DNA of 64,000 nucleotides, from contig JAXRKN010000040.1 in assembly GCA_038502055.1 (NCBI GenBank), positions 5,704,001 through 5,768,000 of the forward strand, in the 5' to 3' direction. Below the pieces are notes generated by a model. The model saw only the letters and a program-made list of their open reading frames with translations. It was not told the DNA's origin and made no database searches. Source of the DNA: Tanytarsus gracilentus (taxonomy: Eukaryota > Arthropoda > Insecta > Diptera > Chironomidae). Of this stretch, positions 1-13,285 are shown one piece after another. Made by a program: the position numbers and the translations under genes. Positions within the stretch are counted from its first letter, which is position 1; the number at the start of each line of letters is the position of its first letter.

Positions 1-1204
1 ACACGACAACATAGCGGAACTTTTAATTGAGAACGGTGCAAATCCCCATGTACAATCAAAATTTCTCAAGTCTCCATATTCGATTGCGAGAGAGAAAAAT
101 AATGACTTTGTTATAAACCTCATTGAGTCACTGCCGACAACGCCGAGCACTCCGAGCTTAGCGAGTGCATTCGATTCGAGTGTTTTCATAAAAACACCAA
201 CATCAAAAAATGCTCCGAACGGAGGTATACAGGGGTTGATGATAAAAGATGAACCGATATCATTTTTCAATGAGATGCCGTCAAAAAGAGCTCGATTCCA
301 TTCGTATGACAGCATAGCTGACTCAAAACGATTGCGAGCGACAGATGCAAAGACCCTACAATTGCTCCAAGAACAGATGAACATGATGACAAGTGCTGCA
401 GATGATAATAACCTGATTCAATCGGCATTACAGAGTGGTCGCAAAATTAGGCTGAGCGAGGCAGGTAAACGCCTGTTAAATGATTCGGCACTAAATAAAT
501 TCCTTAAAATTCCACTCAACACTACAATTTCATCGTCGCCGACGAATGCAATTTCAATGTTGGGAAAAAATACTTCACCAAGAGCAACGACCAGTTCTTC
601 TCAAAGAAGAACATCCGACAGTTCTTCAGATGTACTAGAAGTATTCCGCGATGGAAAAAAATCAAACAGTGACATCCTAAATTTAATTCGATCGTCAGCG
701 TCCGATTTGCAAGAAGTTACAATCACACAGCGACCTTCGTCGAAGCCATCCACACCAATTTCGTCGCCAATACAGAAAACAGGTGTCAGCCTTTCTGCCA
801 TTACAGTGCCAAAAGCGAAAGCTCAAAGCGTCGCTAATCTTAAAACCAGACAACAACAGCAATTGCCTTCATCAACTAATGACATTTCCGTGGACCTCAG
901 AGCGACCTCGTCGTCGTCATCGTCAACTTCCGTCGCCACCGATGACTTTTCCAAGCCGGAAGTCATTGGTCGTAAATATTCGGAATTATTTAATAATTAC
1001 CAACAATTGAAACGAGCATTTGAGAGAGAACAGCAAAAGAGTGAAGTACTACAACGTCAATTATCGCAATTTCAGTCCAATTTTGAACTGTATAAAAGGC
1101 AACAGCAGCAAAAGTTTGAATCAATCTTGTTTCTTCTTCAAAATGCTGCGGCCGTCCCTGGAAACGGTGACTCTGGACGAATGATGTCAGATGATGTTCT
1201 GTGA
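1..1204 (+). CDS. Ankyrin-repeat/coiled-coil protein resembling GA-binding protein subunit beta (3' part)
   Basis: This is the C-terminal 400 residues of a larger protein. The frame is open from base 2, so the gene starts before the window. The first 44 residues are the end of an ankyrin array: an ELLIENGANPHVQSKF segment, then a capping helix. The HVQSKFxKS stretch closely resembles the last ankyrin repeat of GABP beta (HxQSKFxKT). Next come a basic patch with KRAR and KRLR, long Ser/Thr/Gln-rich low-complexity sequence, and a Gln-rich coiled coil over about the last 65 residues before the final tail. Ankyrin repeats plus a C-terminal dimerising coil is the GABP beta plan; in that family the ankyrins bind the ETS protein GABP alpha. 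The stop is followed 54 bases on by AATAAA. The family is inferred from one repeat and overall layout; another nuclear ankyrin protein remains possible. Confidence 0.6.
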   Translation, partial: HDNIAELLIENGANPHVQSKFLKSPYSIAREKNNDFVINLIESLPTTPSTPSLASAFDSSVFIKTPTSKNAPNGGIQGLMIKDEPISFFNEMPSKRARFHSYDSIADSKRLRATDAKTLQLLQEQMNMMTSAADDNNLIQSALQSGRKIRLSEAGKRLLNDSALNKFLKIPLNTTISSSPTNAISMLGKNTSPRATTSSSQRRTSDSSSDVLEVFRDGKKSNSDILNLIRSSASDLQEVTITQRPSSKPSTPISSPIQKTGVSLSAITVPKAKAQSVANLKTRQQQQLPSSTNDISVDLRATSSSSSSTSVATDDFSKPEVIGRKYSELFNNYQQLKRAFEREQQKSEVLQRQLSQFQSNFELYKRQQQQKFESILFLLQNAAAVPGNGDSGRMMSDDVL

Positions 1205-3204
1205 TGATGATGATGACGAAGTGCAAAATCACTCGGAAGAAGAAGAAAATATTCAAAAATAAATAAATACATATATTTTTCTAAAAACCTATTATAAGAC
1301 ACGTGAGCATTTTAAAGCTTAATGTTTTTCAATTTACTGGAAAAAAATAATTAAATTCGCAATAGAGAAACAAAAAAATATAATTTCAATGATTTAAATT
1401 TTCTTTATTTAACTAAATGATTTTTTTCATGTTATTTTTAATGTGTATATGATAAGTATGTATCTTTTCCGGCTGACAAATCTGTGTACTGCGGTTTAAT
1501 GATTTAGACTTTTTCTTCTTTTCATCATATTTTACCTCATAAGTTAAACTAAAAATTATTTTTAAAAAAATTTAAGTTGAAATTGTTTTTATTGAAAAAA
1601 TAAAACTTCAGGAAAATTTTTATGCTATATAAAAAAATGTTTCGCAAAAAACATAAAAATGTTGACTTTTACTGCTCGAAAGCATTAAATTTTTCTGCTC
1701 TTTTTTCAGTCTTTTTAAACAAAACTCAATTAAATTAAAACCTAAAAGTATTTAAAATTTGGCCAAATCTTGAGGAAAAAATCATGCAAAATATATGAAT
1801 GAATAATTTCTAATAATCTCTTCCTTTTCACATTTCATTTATTTTAAAATTTATTCATTTAAATCTCATCGTTAGGGATTTATAGAAGTATTTTTTTTTT
1901 CAGCAAAGGTTAATGCAACAATAAAATTTTTTACTTCATTCAGAAGTCGACACAATTTCAATAAATTTAAAGCCGAAAGGAAATTTATCTCAATTCAAAA
2001 AGAATTTCTCTCAAATTTTTAAGCAATTTATTTGGACGTATTTTCTTTATATATACCAATATTTTTTTTATATAAAAATTTGAAATTTCTAAGCAAAAAA
2101 GTTCATAGCAAACAAAGGTTCAACTTCAATTCTATAAGAAATATTTAAGGCTTAGACATTTTATATATAAAATCATGATTTTTCTTTGAGTTTCAGATTA
2201 ATGAGTATATACTTTTTAGGAAGGGCTGAAGAGGAGATAAATGACTTTAATGATTATATATTTTAAATCACAACATCATGACTTTCATCGAATAAAAAAA
2301 TCTATTTTTTTCTTGTTTGCCTAATAAATTGCATTCAAAATTGTGTATAGATAAATGTAAGTGTGTGCATCATATATGATTATTTTGTATGTATATCAAA
2401 TAGAGAGAGAAAGGACATTTAGTGAAGATAAAAAGGAGCGAGAATAAATATTTACAAAGTTTTTTTTAACATGAGGGGAAAACTTAGCGAGAAAGCTCAT
2501 TTTAAACTTCATATTTTGTGAAACTTTTAATTCTTTTTTATACAAATTCTGTTTCTCTTAAAACTTATGTTGCAAAATGCCTTCTTAAAAACTATCGTGT
2601 TTTAAATTTTGCATTGATTTTTGCTTTATTTTTAAACTAAATTTTATGAATGAATATTTAGTGAATAAACGAGTAGAAAAGGCTTAAAAGACCACAGTAC
2701 AACTCATCATAGTATATAGTGGCGAATATTTCTGGTTCCTTAATTTCTTTACTTTCCAAAGATTTTTTTTTCGAAAACTAAAGTAGACTTATGGATTTAA
2801 AATTGGGAGTGATTTTAGTCTCTTATAAAAGAAGAAGAATCGTGACTACTTTCAAAATCAGTTTTATCAGTCCCTCGGTATTTCATGAGACGCTACACTT
2901 AATTATAGTGATTTGATTCCATTAAGGCATCGCTTAAATCTTTTTTCTTTTTCACCATCTCGAAATTTCTTTCATTTTAAAAACTATACAATTATAATTT
3001 TATGAATATAGCACACAAAAATTATATGAAAAAAAAATATTTAGGGGTAAAGTTTAGAAAAGGGAAAGGATATAATTACTTTTGAAAGATATGATGTAAT
3101 TTTTAATGAAATTTTTGTACTTTTTCATATCAAAAAATATTTGTGAATGTTAATTAGTGGCTCTAAATTACGGAAGAATTTTCATATTCTTATTCGTCTT
3201 CTCT
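1205..3204. other. Convergent 3'UTR/intergenic space
   Basis: The ankyrin gene and the PI4KB gene end tail to tail here. The sequence is very AT-rich, with no long frame and no splice-bounded exon that I can see. It should hold both 3'UTRs; exact ends cannot be set from sequence. Confidence 0.6.
1258..1263 (+). promoter_or_regulatory. Likely polyadenylation signal of the ankyrin gene
   Basis: AATAAA lies 54 bases after the TGA stop. It begins a run of overlapping copies (AATAAATAAATA). Confidence 0.5.
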
Positions 3205-6200
3205 TCACAGGATTCCATTCGTGAGGTATTGATAGCCATCATAAAGTTTTGTGGATAATGAATTTAGCGAGTCTTGAATGAGCTGATCAACCTTGCGCTC
3301 CAACTCTTGCTCAGTCAAGTTCATATGAAAGCGCTTTCGGAGATTTTGGACGGTAGCTGAACAACCATTTTTAAAGCATGGTAATTGAGTGCCTAAAGTA
3401 TTCGATTAACATATTTGATTTAATATTTTTACAAAATAAAACTCACTGCTTCTCATAATTTCAACAATATTGACAATTCGGTCCTGCTGCTTTCTTGCCG
3501 CCTTCAAACCACTCACTAAAAGCCTTCGGTACTCAATAAACAGTTCCGATTCGGGTCCATCCATTACTTCAACAAATTCCGGCGTGAGTTTAAATGGTGA
3601 TTGCTCAAAACCTAGTTGAAGATTAAATAAATTAAACATTGCTGAGAAAATTTCAATTTAATATTCGATATTTACCTAAATTTTTGGGAGAAATGCTTAG
3701 GATGAAGCCAAAATCAATATGAATGATGTGGCCATCTGAATGAAGCAGTATATTTCCGTTGTGTCTGTTGAAAAATTGTTAGTTAAAAATTAAAATTGCT
3801 TAACTATATTTTTTTTTACCTGTCCTTAACTTGGAGCAGATAGCAAATGACACTGTACGCTGCACATGATTGCATAAAATTGCGTTGAGCCATTTTAAAA
3901 TCATCTGAATTTTCGCCACCATACTCGTCAATGAAATACTCTCGCAAACTTTTATTTGAGTTCTTTTTGATTTGATGGAGTGAAACAGTGTTCAGTATCG
4001 GTTCAATAAGACCGCTATCGTTTGAGAGGCAAACAATTTGATAAGGTCGCACCCAAATCTCGATGTTTTCCTCCATCCATATTGACTTGAACATCTGAGA
4101 GAAAAGAAATTGGAAATTTGAGACGAGAACGAGCAAAAAAATCTTTGTCATTTGACACATGACGAGAAGGATTAATTTACCTGTAAAAGTTGTGTTGCCA
4201 TTAGTTCCTGCCTCAAATCATCTCCGCTCTTTACGATTGCAGAAAAAAGCTTCCAGTTCTGTAGATGGCCATATGGCGATGACTCTCTGATTTGACGCTC
4301 TTTCTCATGCCAGGGTTCCTTAATTAAATGCGATAAATATTAGTCAATAACATTTTCTAAATTAGAAAGAAAATAAATTTACTTTTAGTGCAGCTGCCGA
4401 TGGATCGTCTGGGTCATTTTTAAATGGTTTCGTGTTTTCAGCATTTAAATTTCGACAATGTCGATTCCGTACATCACCAATATTGAATAATTGAGGAGCA
4501 TCTAAAAAAAATCAAAATTAATTATTTAAAAAAGAACATAAAAGTTTATTTAAAAAAATCTTACTAATATCTCGGGTGGTCGAGTCACAAGATTCCATTG
4601 AGAATTGAGAAACACTATCGCGTTCGAATTTCTTGTGCTGTGTCATACGTAGATATTGAGCTGTAATCTCGTCATCCTCTTGCGACCAAACCTCATCGTC
4701 ATTGAACATATCGAGGTTTGAATTGATACGGGACATGGCATAATTTCTCGTCTTCACCACAACAGGGACGGCTATGGATTTGATATTGCTGCTATTATTA
4801 TTTTTATTCTCGGGATTATCACATAGTTGATCGAGATGTTCGTCACTTTTCGTGTGCCTTAAAGTGTGCATCATTTTTGGTATTACTGAACTCGTATAAA
4901 TATCATCCACCACCACAACTTCCACGTAGATGATATATGGCGTCCTGTCTTTAGAATTAAGCACTGCCGTCTTATCTTCGGTAATTCTCACGACGTGATG
5001 AGGGACGTCTGAGTTGAGAGGCAACCACACTCTCGCAGGAAGGTTCTTATTGATTAAGTTTAAAAGCACCCTTAGTCGACTCATCTTCTCAATCTTAGTC
5101 GGTAACATTGTGAGAGTTTTTCCAATATCAATTAGACTCTTCATGAATTCACGTTCACTAGCTAATTTTGGTGCACCGCATGAGCACACTGTCTGCTGTC
5201 CAAGTAAATTATTGACGGCGCCACGCTGACTTTCGAAGCAAACACACCCATTATCGAAAGCTCGACCACTCGACAAATCGCCGAGACATAATTTCATTGG
5301 AGGAAGAAGAGGCTTTTTAAAGGGCTCGTGAAGCATGCCAGTAGCGTCAGATTGCGATCGATGATGGGTCTTCTTAAATGGCGATTCTACAGTGGGAGCG
5401 ATATGATTTTTTTTCCTTTGACTATTGTCACGACTTTTTGGATACAGTTCACGCAACAGCGAGAGATGACGAAATTTCACGCTATGCTCCATGTTATTGA
5501 AGTTATACGCCTCGAGGAGCCAACTACAGCGAAGGCTAAAATCAGCCGATTTTCTGCATCGATAGACGAGATAGGGATCGAGAACTTCGGCAAGCTCATC
5601 TATTTGCATGTACATTAATATCAATTGTGGAATGTAATTATCAACTTCCGAGTGTGGGAAGCTAAAAATCTTATTGCCAATGAATGTCAGAACGCCTGGT
5701 TCCTTGCTGTAGAAGAGGTAATGAATTGCAAAATGAATGTTGAAAACGGGCGATTCAAAGAATCGCAACAGTCCACTTTGTCCTCGTTCCGTTTTAATTT
5801 GCGGCTGAACAGATTCCTTAATCATGCATGCAGTACCGGGAACTTTCATCGTAAGTGAACTTGTAGAGGAAGATTTGCTCATTCCTTTTGTTTTTTCAGA
5901 CGCGAGTGGAGGCGAAATGAGTGTCGTTATTTCAGCACTTGCGCTCGTTGTCAATACTGTGGCGTTTGAGTGGTGGCTTTTTAGCCGCGATTTCAACGAA
6001 AAATCTCGTTTCTTTAGCTGTGTCGTGGGTGTGGTGATGTTATTAATCGAAGCGATTGTCGATGAATTCGCTTCGCTGCCTTCCTTATTTTTAGTATTTT
6101 TCTTCTCATGATTTTCTATTATGCTTTGTGCTGTACGAAAAATGGCATTCTTGAAGAAGAAACTTTTAAACATGGGGTCTTTAGGGTCTTTAACGACAAC

Positions 6201-9200
6201 CGAAGCTTCCTTCAAACTTGTTTCTTCCTTGACAACTTCGTCACCCTCACTGCACGTTGCTGGTGTTTCTTCTTCAAATTCAATTGGCACACATATTGTT
6301 TGATGATATTTCTCTTTTAAAATTGCCGTTTTGTTCATGTTTAATTCACGATAGCGAAGTTTTCTATCATCAATGGCATCTAACTGCTGCACCTCCGTTT
6401 CATCTTTCTTAACTCGAGACGACTGTTGCGAATAGAGACACAAATCCGATTGAAGTTCCCTATAATCCTCATCCATTGATGTTGTCTCAACAATCTCCAT
6501 GCACTCCTCGCCTTCTGATTGCTCTGTTTCACCCGAGTCAAGTGACTCGTGAGATCGGCGATTATTAAGTGACTGTTGATCTGGCTCGGAACCGCACAAA
6601 ATTCCTGAAAATGTAATTTTTTATTTTTGTTTGAGAGCTATTTGATATTAAATTGAACATTTCTTATATATACCTGAATCGTCAGAGCCTAAACTTGTCA
6701 GGTCTTCACGCTTCTTGCTCTCGCTATCCTTATTTTTCGACACACTCGTATTGACTTTCAGCGTGGTTATTTTTTTCTGTTTCCGAATCACTTCCGAGCT
6801 ATTAGACGTGTCATAGATTTCTGCGACTAAAGTTGACGTTGAACTCGAGGTCGTCAATGTTTTTACTTCATTGTCTGTTGATGGAGGTTTATCTATGGAA
6901 AGAGAAAAAAACATTAATCATTTGAAAGTTCTTTTTGGAGCTATCTTTATATGTTTTTAAAATTGTTCACGCCTACTACATATTTTTTTTGTTTTAAAAT
7001 ACCAAAACCAAAACAAGAAATTAATTCGCTAAATTTCTAGCTCGTAAAAACTATCGTAAAATGAGCTCCAGAACGGAAGCATATGACTAAATTATGAGAA
7101 CAAATTTTAATGACTTTCAATGAAATTTTCGTGACTAAATAAATAAATTACTCCCACTACTGTATCAGAGAGCGGATAATATCTACGTATATTGAATACT
7201 ATATAAAGTCATCTATTTCTCTCGTTGTTCACAAAAATATTCTCTCTTCACATTAATCAGCAATCGACGAACGTGACTAATAACTTTTTACTCTCACTAT
7301 TTATCCATCGACTCATGCAACTTCAATAATACTACGCAAGGATGGCGGAAGTGTCTGAACAAATTACATTTCCTCACACGACTCTGATGTGATTTATCAG
7401 TAAAATTTTATATAGGTACTTTCGATTTGAAAATAAAACAACTCGATTAGTACTACTGGATGCTTACCTTCGGTTGTCCTACTTTTGCTGATTTCACTTT
7501 TTGTTGTCCCTTGGTCGTTTGATATATTTTCCGCTAAATTTGCCTTCTCACACTTTATCGACTGTCCCAAAAGCCCATTTTCAGGTTCACGTTCACCAGG
7601 TGACGAAACTTCAACCTGTGCGAATGAGAAAAATAAAATTATTTAAACATCTGTAAAGTTGTTAGGGCGTCATAAAAAACTCTATATACGTATACATAAA
7701 TAAACAGAAGAGAACGGTCTTTAATTTGCATGAAATTACCTCAGGTATTCGTTGAAGTGCGCTATCTAAGCTTCGATTTCGATGATGCTGCGTCATGTTG
7801 ATGCGAGTATTGGTCACTTGGGAGACTGGAGGAAGAAGAATGCCCATTGATCTGTTGTTGAAAGAAGAGAATAATTAAAATGGCATAAAGTAATTAGCAT
7901 ACGTTTAATTAATTTCTCTACGACGTAATTGTTTGTTCGATAGCACAATGTGCAAAGTTTTTGAGTTCATGATTTAACTTTTTAAATTTCAAGGTATCTC
8001 TCTCTCTATCGACACACTAATATATGCACATTTTCAGTTTAAATCAGTCGTTATAAAAATATGCTAGTTTGTATCAATCGAGACTTATTAATTGGAGTTC
8101 CAGGAAGATGAGAAATAATAATAATTTTGCACTTTTCTTTATACCTTTTTAAAAGGTGAAGTAGCAATAGAAACACAAGATTTTTTGTGCAACGTAGATT
8201 TAGATAGTCAACGTGACCAGAATCGTAAATTAAATCATCCTACTTCAACAATCCATCTTTGATGGAAGGCGGAAAAGCAAGGAAACTACTACTTAATAAC
8301 AAAACAGTATGGAAAATTGTGGCAAAAAGCATTTGAGTTTAAAATTAATTATTGAACGAGATTTTTTATTCATTTTGACCTTCAAATCTGAAGCTGAAAA
8401 AATGTTAAGTATTATCATGAAAAATTTACATGTGTTTCCGATAAAAGAGAGATTAAAACATTTTATACTTATTGTTTGGTGATTGAAATTTTCATGAATG
8501 TCGAGAGATCAGAGCAAAATAAACAATATAATTTTTTTATCGCTCTACTCTCGAGCAAATGTACAAGTCTGAAACTTGAAATTTTCGGTTTCACGTGGAG
8601 AATTCTTTTATTAAATTAACACTCGATAGTCGTAATTCGTAAAGCATGAAAAGTTTTTATTTCGCACAATTTAAATACAGCCAAACGAGATCCAATTAGG
8701 GTCGACGTAGTTTAAAAGGTTCAACTGGCTGCTCGCGTTTTGAATGCCAATAGCATTGCGAAGGTCACTTTTGAAATAACTCAATCATAATTGTTTATTT
8801 TACGATAATTGGTCTTTTTTACAATGTTTTACACAACTTGATAGTTTACGCACTTCTAATATCTAATTTTAATTTTAAATTTTTTTAAAGGTCGGAGCAC
8901 CTTTACTAATGACTTACATCGTAGCTAGTACAAAAAGCCCGATCATCGCCTAAGAGCGAGAAAAATATCTAATGAAACTGATAAGAGAAAAAGAGCTTTG
9001 TAAAAATGTTTACACGCAAGGTGCAAAAAAAAATTCCTCTTAATAGAAATTTTTCTCTCCCTCTTCATTATTATAAGAGTTCAATTATTAAAAAGTGCAT
9101 AATATACGATTTAACTCTCTCCTAATAACGAAAGAATGACCGACCGAGCGAAAAGAAAGAGAAAAACTTTTTTAATTTTCACAACTCGCGATGCATGTAA

Positions 9201-12200
9201 AACGAGTTTATTGTAGCCTAAAGAGAAAATAGCACCGATACTATTTTAAAGAATACTTCTTTGATTACAGAATACATTCGATAAGTTGAAAGTTTATACT
9301 ATTAGATTTTTGAAACTAAACGAGAATTGCCATTTTCATTCATTACAGCCACTTAAGAAAAGTATCAGAGCTCAAACAAGATTTCAGGGACACACAATTC
9401 GATATTAACTCAATACACGTTATATAAGAAATACTGAAATCTTTGCGAAAAATCAAATTGTCAACAAGATACATCTCTCATCCGATCAACTCCATCAATC
9501 AAGATAAACTTGAACAATTATTTCTCTGTTTTTCACCAGTTTTTCATAGCTTGAAACTTTTGCACGTGAACATTTTGAGTTATGGCCAAAAGTTTAAGCC
9601 TAAACTCTAATAAATTGAGAAATATTCAGGGTGGTGCGTGCAAAAGGAAACGAATTTATATGAAAAATTGTCATCGTAAAAAAATATTATTTGAACATGT
9701 CCGGTGCAAAAAATAATATGAACTTTGGAGGAAGAAAATTCCATCATTGCCGATAACTATTTTTTGTTTGCACCGAAACCCGGCAAATAATCGAATGGAT
9801 GAATGACAAGACAACACGAAAAACAATAATTTAAGTTATGTGGGATGAAAATAAACTAATAAATCTTTATCCATTTCTTCAAAGCCCATGAAATTCTTGA
9901 AATATATTATAAAAGTTTTCGATTCATATGTGACTCAAACGATGATTACTGAAGTCAAGTATTTGATTAAATTATAGCCTCTCAAGTAAGAAGATGAAAT
10001 TTTTTAAATTGCAATTTAAATTCCTTTCATGCATGGAGAGACTTTCAGTAAATATTTATCAAGTTCTTTTTGTGTTATGCGCAAAATCACAAAGTCTCAA
10101 CATACAAAAGTGATGATCAATTCCATTGTTTATCACGTACATGTGTCGTAAAACAATAAAAACAATGAGAAACTAAGAGTGCTTATTAAAAAAGCGCAGC
10201 CTGCACGTGTAGGTAAAAATAATATCGAAGCCCATTTGTGGGTGTTGACGCGCAAAAATATGTACATCTTTGCCAAACGATTTCCTTACTATGGAATGTG
10301 AAGTCTCTAAGTCTAGAGTTCTTGGTATGCGCTAAAAAGATTTATGTTTCTATATTTTGACATCACTGATAAGCAGCACTCTTAAAAGCTTGTTATAATT
10401 CTCGCCATCATCTTTATTGTGCACTCAAATTCGATTGTCAATAAATCACTATTGATTTTTTTGTGCGTAAAAAGGAGTTACTGTGTTTACATCTTCATTC
10501 AATTCTCTTTGAGTTGATTAATGATGAACTATAAAAAATTCAAGCCGTCAAAGAATCTCACAAACTCTAAAATCGTGAATGGGTAAAAATCCTTTGCAAA
10601 CACAATTGCTAAATTCTTATCTCAAAAAGGAAATCTTGAGAAAGGGCTTAAATTGAAAAATTAATGCGATATTCGTGTATGATTTATGTACTTTATTAAG
10701 TCTAATGAACGACAATTTCTCATTGTTTGTCATTTCACGGATAAATGTATGTACAATGATTGCGTCTCATGACAGAAACGAGAGTTAGTGTGTCTATTGT
10801 CATTCATTCATGCTCTCACTTTTAGAATTTATCATCCGCTCCACATCGCCGTCATCATCCGTGCTTATTCATTTTCTCCCGCATATAAATTTTACACAGT
10901 TCACATACTGTTTGAATTAGAAAAATATGAGAGAATTTTTTTCATATATGAATGTCCTACTTGATTGATGGATTGAACGCCCAGATACTATTGGAGGAAA
11001 AAATACGGAAATTGTGACAAATTTATTTTTTTGTCGTAACTGCAGCATGATTAATAAAGTCCTCCGACAACCCAACACAAAAATTATACAAAGATGTATA
11101 CTTGCTGGTATAGCAACTGATGAAAAATTATTTGACTGAAGTCAGTTGATTGAGTATCAAATTAAGTTTTTTAAAAAGAACTTTGTTGCATAATTTTTTA
11201 CAGTTTTTTCCAGGAATGCAAAGAATTTCAAAGTGTAAATAATATAAACAAAGATTTTTTTTAAATTTCGTCATACACTTTGAAACTGAAACATAAACAA
11301 GAAGGAACTAACTAAAAGGACTTAATTTTACTGAAATGGTAAGTGACGAACACAAATGTTTACATCAATTAAGATGATGAGTTCCACACGTGTGTTTTCT
11401 CTCATTTCTTTTGAGCACTGTTCGTAACACATTTTTGTTGGGTAACAGGAAAAAATTCCAGAACCTCAGCACGACATCCGAGTAGACATTCGCTTTGTCA
11501 CCGTCACTACACAATTTAAGGGATAACTTTAAATATTTGTGTTTCTTTTCAAAAATATAGTTTGAAAATAAATTTATTCAGCTGAGATATTTCACTCATA
11601 GATTTTTTTGTCACATATGAGAGTTGTGTAAATAAAAGATGAACGAAAAAATTCCGAAAGTTCTTAGATGCGTACATTTAATGGATTAACTTAAATATGG
11701 GTTGAAAAATTTTAAGCTTATAATCCAAACTTATCACATTCCTTCTTTTTCATCACTTCATCAACGTGAATTTGACTCATCTTGATTTTAAGAAGCACTC
11801 AGGTCTACGATTTAAAAAATTTGGAATGCGATTTGATGTATGTATAGTACTAACATTCCTCAAAGTATCGAGTATTTGTGAAAATACCAGCTTCGAGATC
11901 AAAATGAAATCAATCTTAATTTTTTATTGTTTATACATGTGTAAATATTTCAGATTCCTCGTTTTAAAGAATTTTCCGTTGATATGCGGAAATATTTTGA
12001 ACCCGTCTAAGAATAAATAGAATATCCCTGAGATCAATCGTGACTTCTCGTTTTATGTTTCAAAGCGTGCATTATTTTGTTGCAAAATATTCTCAAACAT
12101 CTGAAGAGAACAGTCAATTAATTTACAAGCAATTTAATGAAGTGTATTAATTTAAAAGCGTCTCGTTTTTCTCGGACTATATACACACACAAATTAACAA

Positions 12201-13285
12201 CACTTTATGGCTCAAAAATATTTGAACGTTGCTGAAATTATTTCATCATGAGAGAGAGAGAGAGAGAAGTTAATTAGTGGTTTCAAATTTAGCAAATACA
12301 TAATATGGTGTATGAAATCATTTTGCGCTTTGAACCACTTATTCATTAAATCATATAAAAAACTTCATAAACAATGCACATATATGTTTATATTCGAGTT
12401 TCTTTGTAGAACTAAAAGGAAGAACTTAAAAGTGACTCACCGAAAATCCAAGCTTAGGTTTCGCTGATGATTGGAGAGCCGCGTACGAGTTTGACCAGTA
12501 GGCAGTCCATTATTGCTATTTCGTCCGTGTACAGCTGGCTGGTTTGTTGCCGCTGTGCTATTGCAGCTCGCACTACTTATGCTAAGACGTGGTCGATTGC
12601 GAGCGGAATTGTTAAAACTGCTCGATTGCGGCTGCTTGTAAATTGTCAGAGCCGATCTGCTTGCTTCGTTCGAGTTACTCAATGGCATTGACTTGACTGA
12701 AATTAAACTGTTCACACTGCTATTTACATCACAACTAACATCTGCAATTGAGACATCGCTGCCCATTGCTGCAGCACTGCCGCCATTGCAACATTTGCTA
12801 AGCAAGTTGTTTTCACTCGCATAATTTTCCGAATTGTCTTGATTGTAGTGCTTTTTAATAGTCGATAACGTTGTGCCGCCGTCACTTGCATAATTATGAC
12901 TTCCATTGACTATTTCAAGTACCGGTGAAGTTGACAACGCCGCACTATCCATGCAATCGAATCCATTTGTTTTATTTTTATTGGTCGTCGCTGATTTTGG
13001 TTTTATTGGAGGTAACATGGAGTCGCATTCATCGAGTGTCAAGTCGACTGGCGCAATTGGAATGCTACATGGCGGTTTTCGAAGATTTATCTCATCATCA
13101 TCAATCATAAGATTCGACATTTTCTCGCGTATATGCCGCAACTTTTCATAATTATTTGTCTCATTCAAATTGAGCGTCTTCTTACTGCCTGTTGCACTGT
13201 GATTTTTTTTCGAGTCGGACGTTGTTGTCAAATTTGAAGTTGGTGATCCTTTGTTTGATTTAAATGCCGAAAATACTGAATTCAT
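3205..13285 (-). CDS. fwd: Phosphatidylinositol 4-kinase III beta (four wheel drive)
   Basis: This enzyme phosphorylates phosphatidylinositol at position 4, mainly on Golgi membranes; in flies it is needed for male germ-cell cytokinesis. Exons, 5' to 3': 12441-13285, 7740-7851, 7468-7615, 6674-6892, 4565-6604, 4383-4501, 4181-4318, 3820-4094, 3676-3764, 3447-3611, 3205-3392. They sum to 4338 bases, 1445 residues plus stop, with every phase matching. Residues 1-720 are Ser/Asn-rich and poorly conserved. The lipid-kinase-unique helical domain is near 723-813, the kinase N-lobe starts near 964 (ARVWLPL), GDDLRQEL lies in exon 7, the catalytic loop DRHNGN is at 1298-1303 and DFG begins at 1316. 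The C terminus TKLYDGYQYLTNGIL is the family signature. Human PI4KB is 816 residues; the long N terminus resembles fly Fwd. The start is the first ATG of the first coding exon. An upstream noncoding exon is possible but not placed. Confidence 0.95.
7852..12440 (-). other. Large first coding intron of PI4KB
   Basis: This 4.6 kb intron splits the Ser/Asn-rich N-terminal exon from the rest of the gene. It is AT-rich throughout. Apart from a short GA microsatellite at 12250-12267 near the 5' splice site, I see no gene or mobile element. The longest frame (11766-12020) has no recognisable motif and is probably chance. Confidence 0.6.
12250..12267. repeat. GA microsatellite
   Basis: A pure run of about nine GA units inside the first coding intron of PI4KB. 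Confidence 0.85.

Noticed and set aside
5014..6320. Several plus-strand frames of 60-96 codons
   Set aside because: All lie antisense to the long fifth coding exon of PI4KB, which fully explains the open frames.
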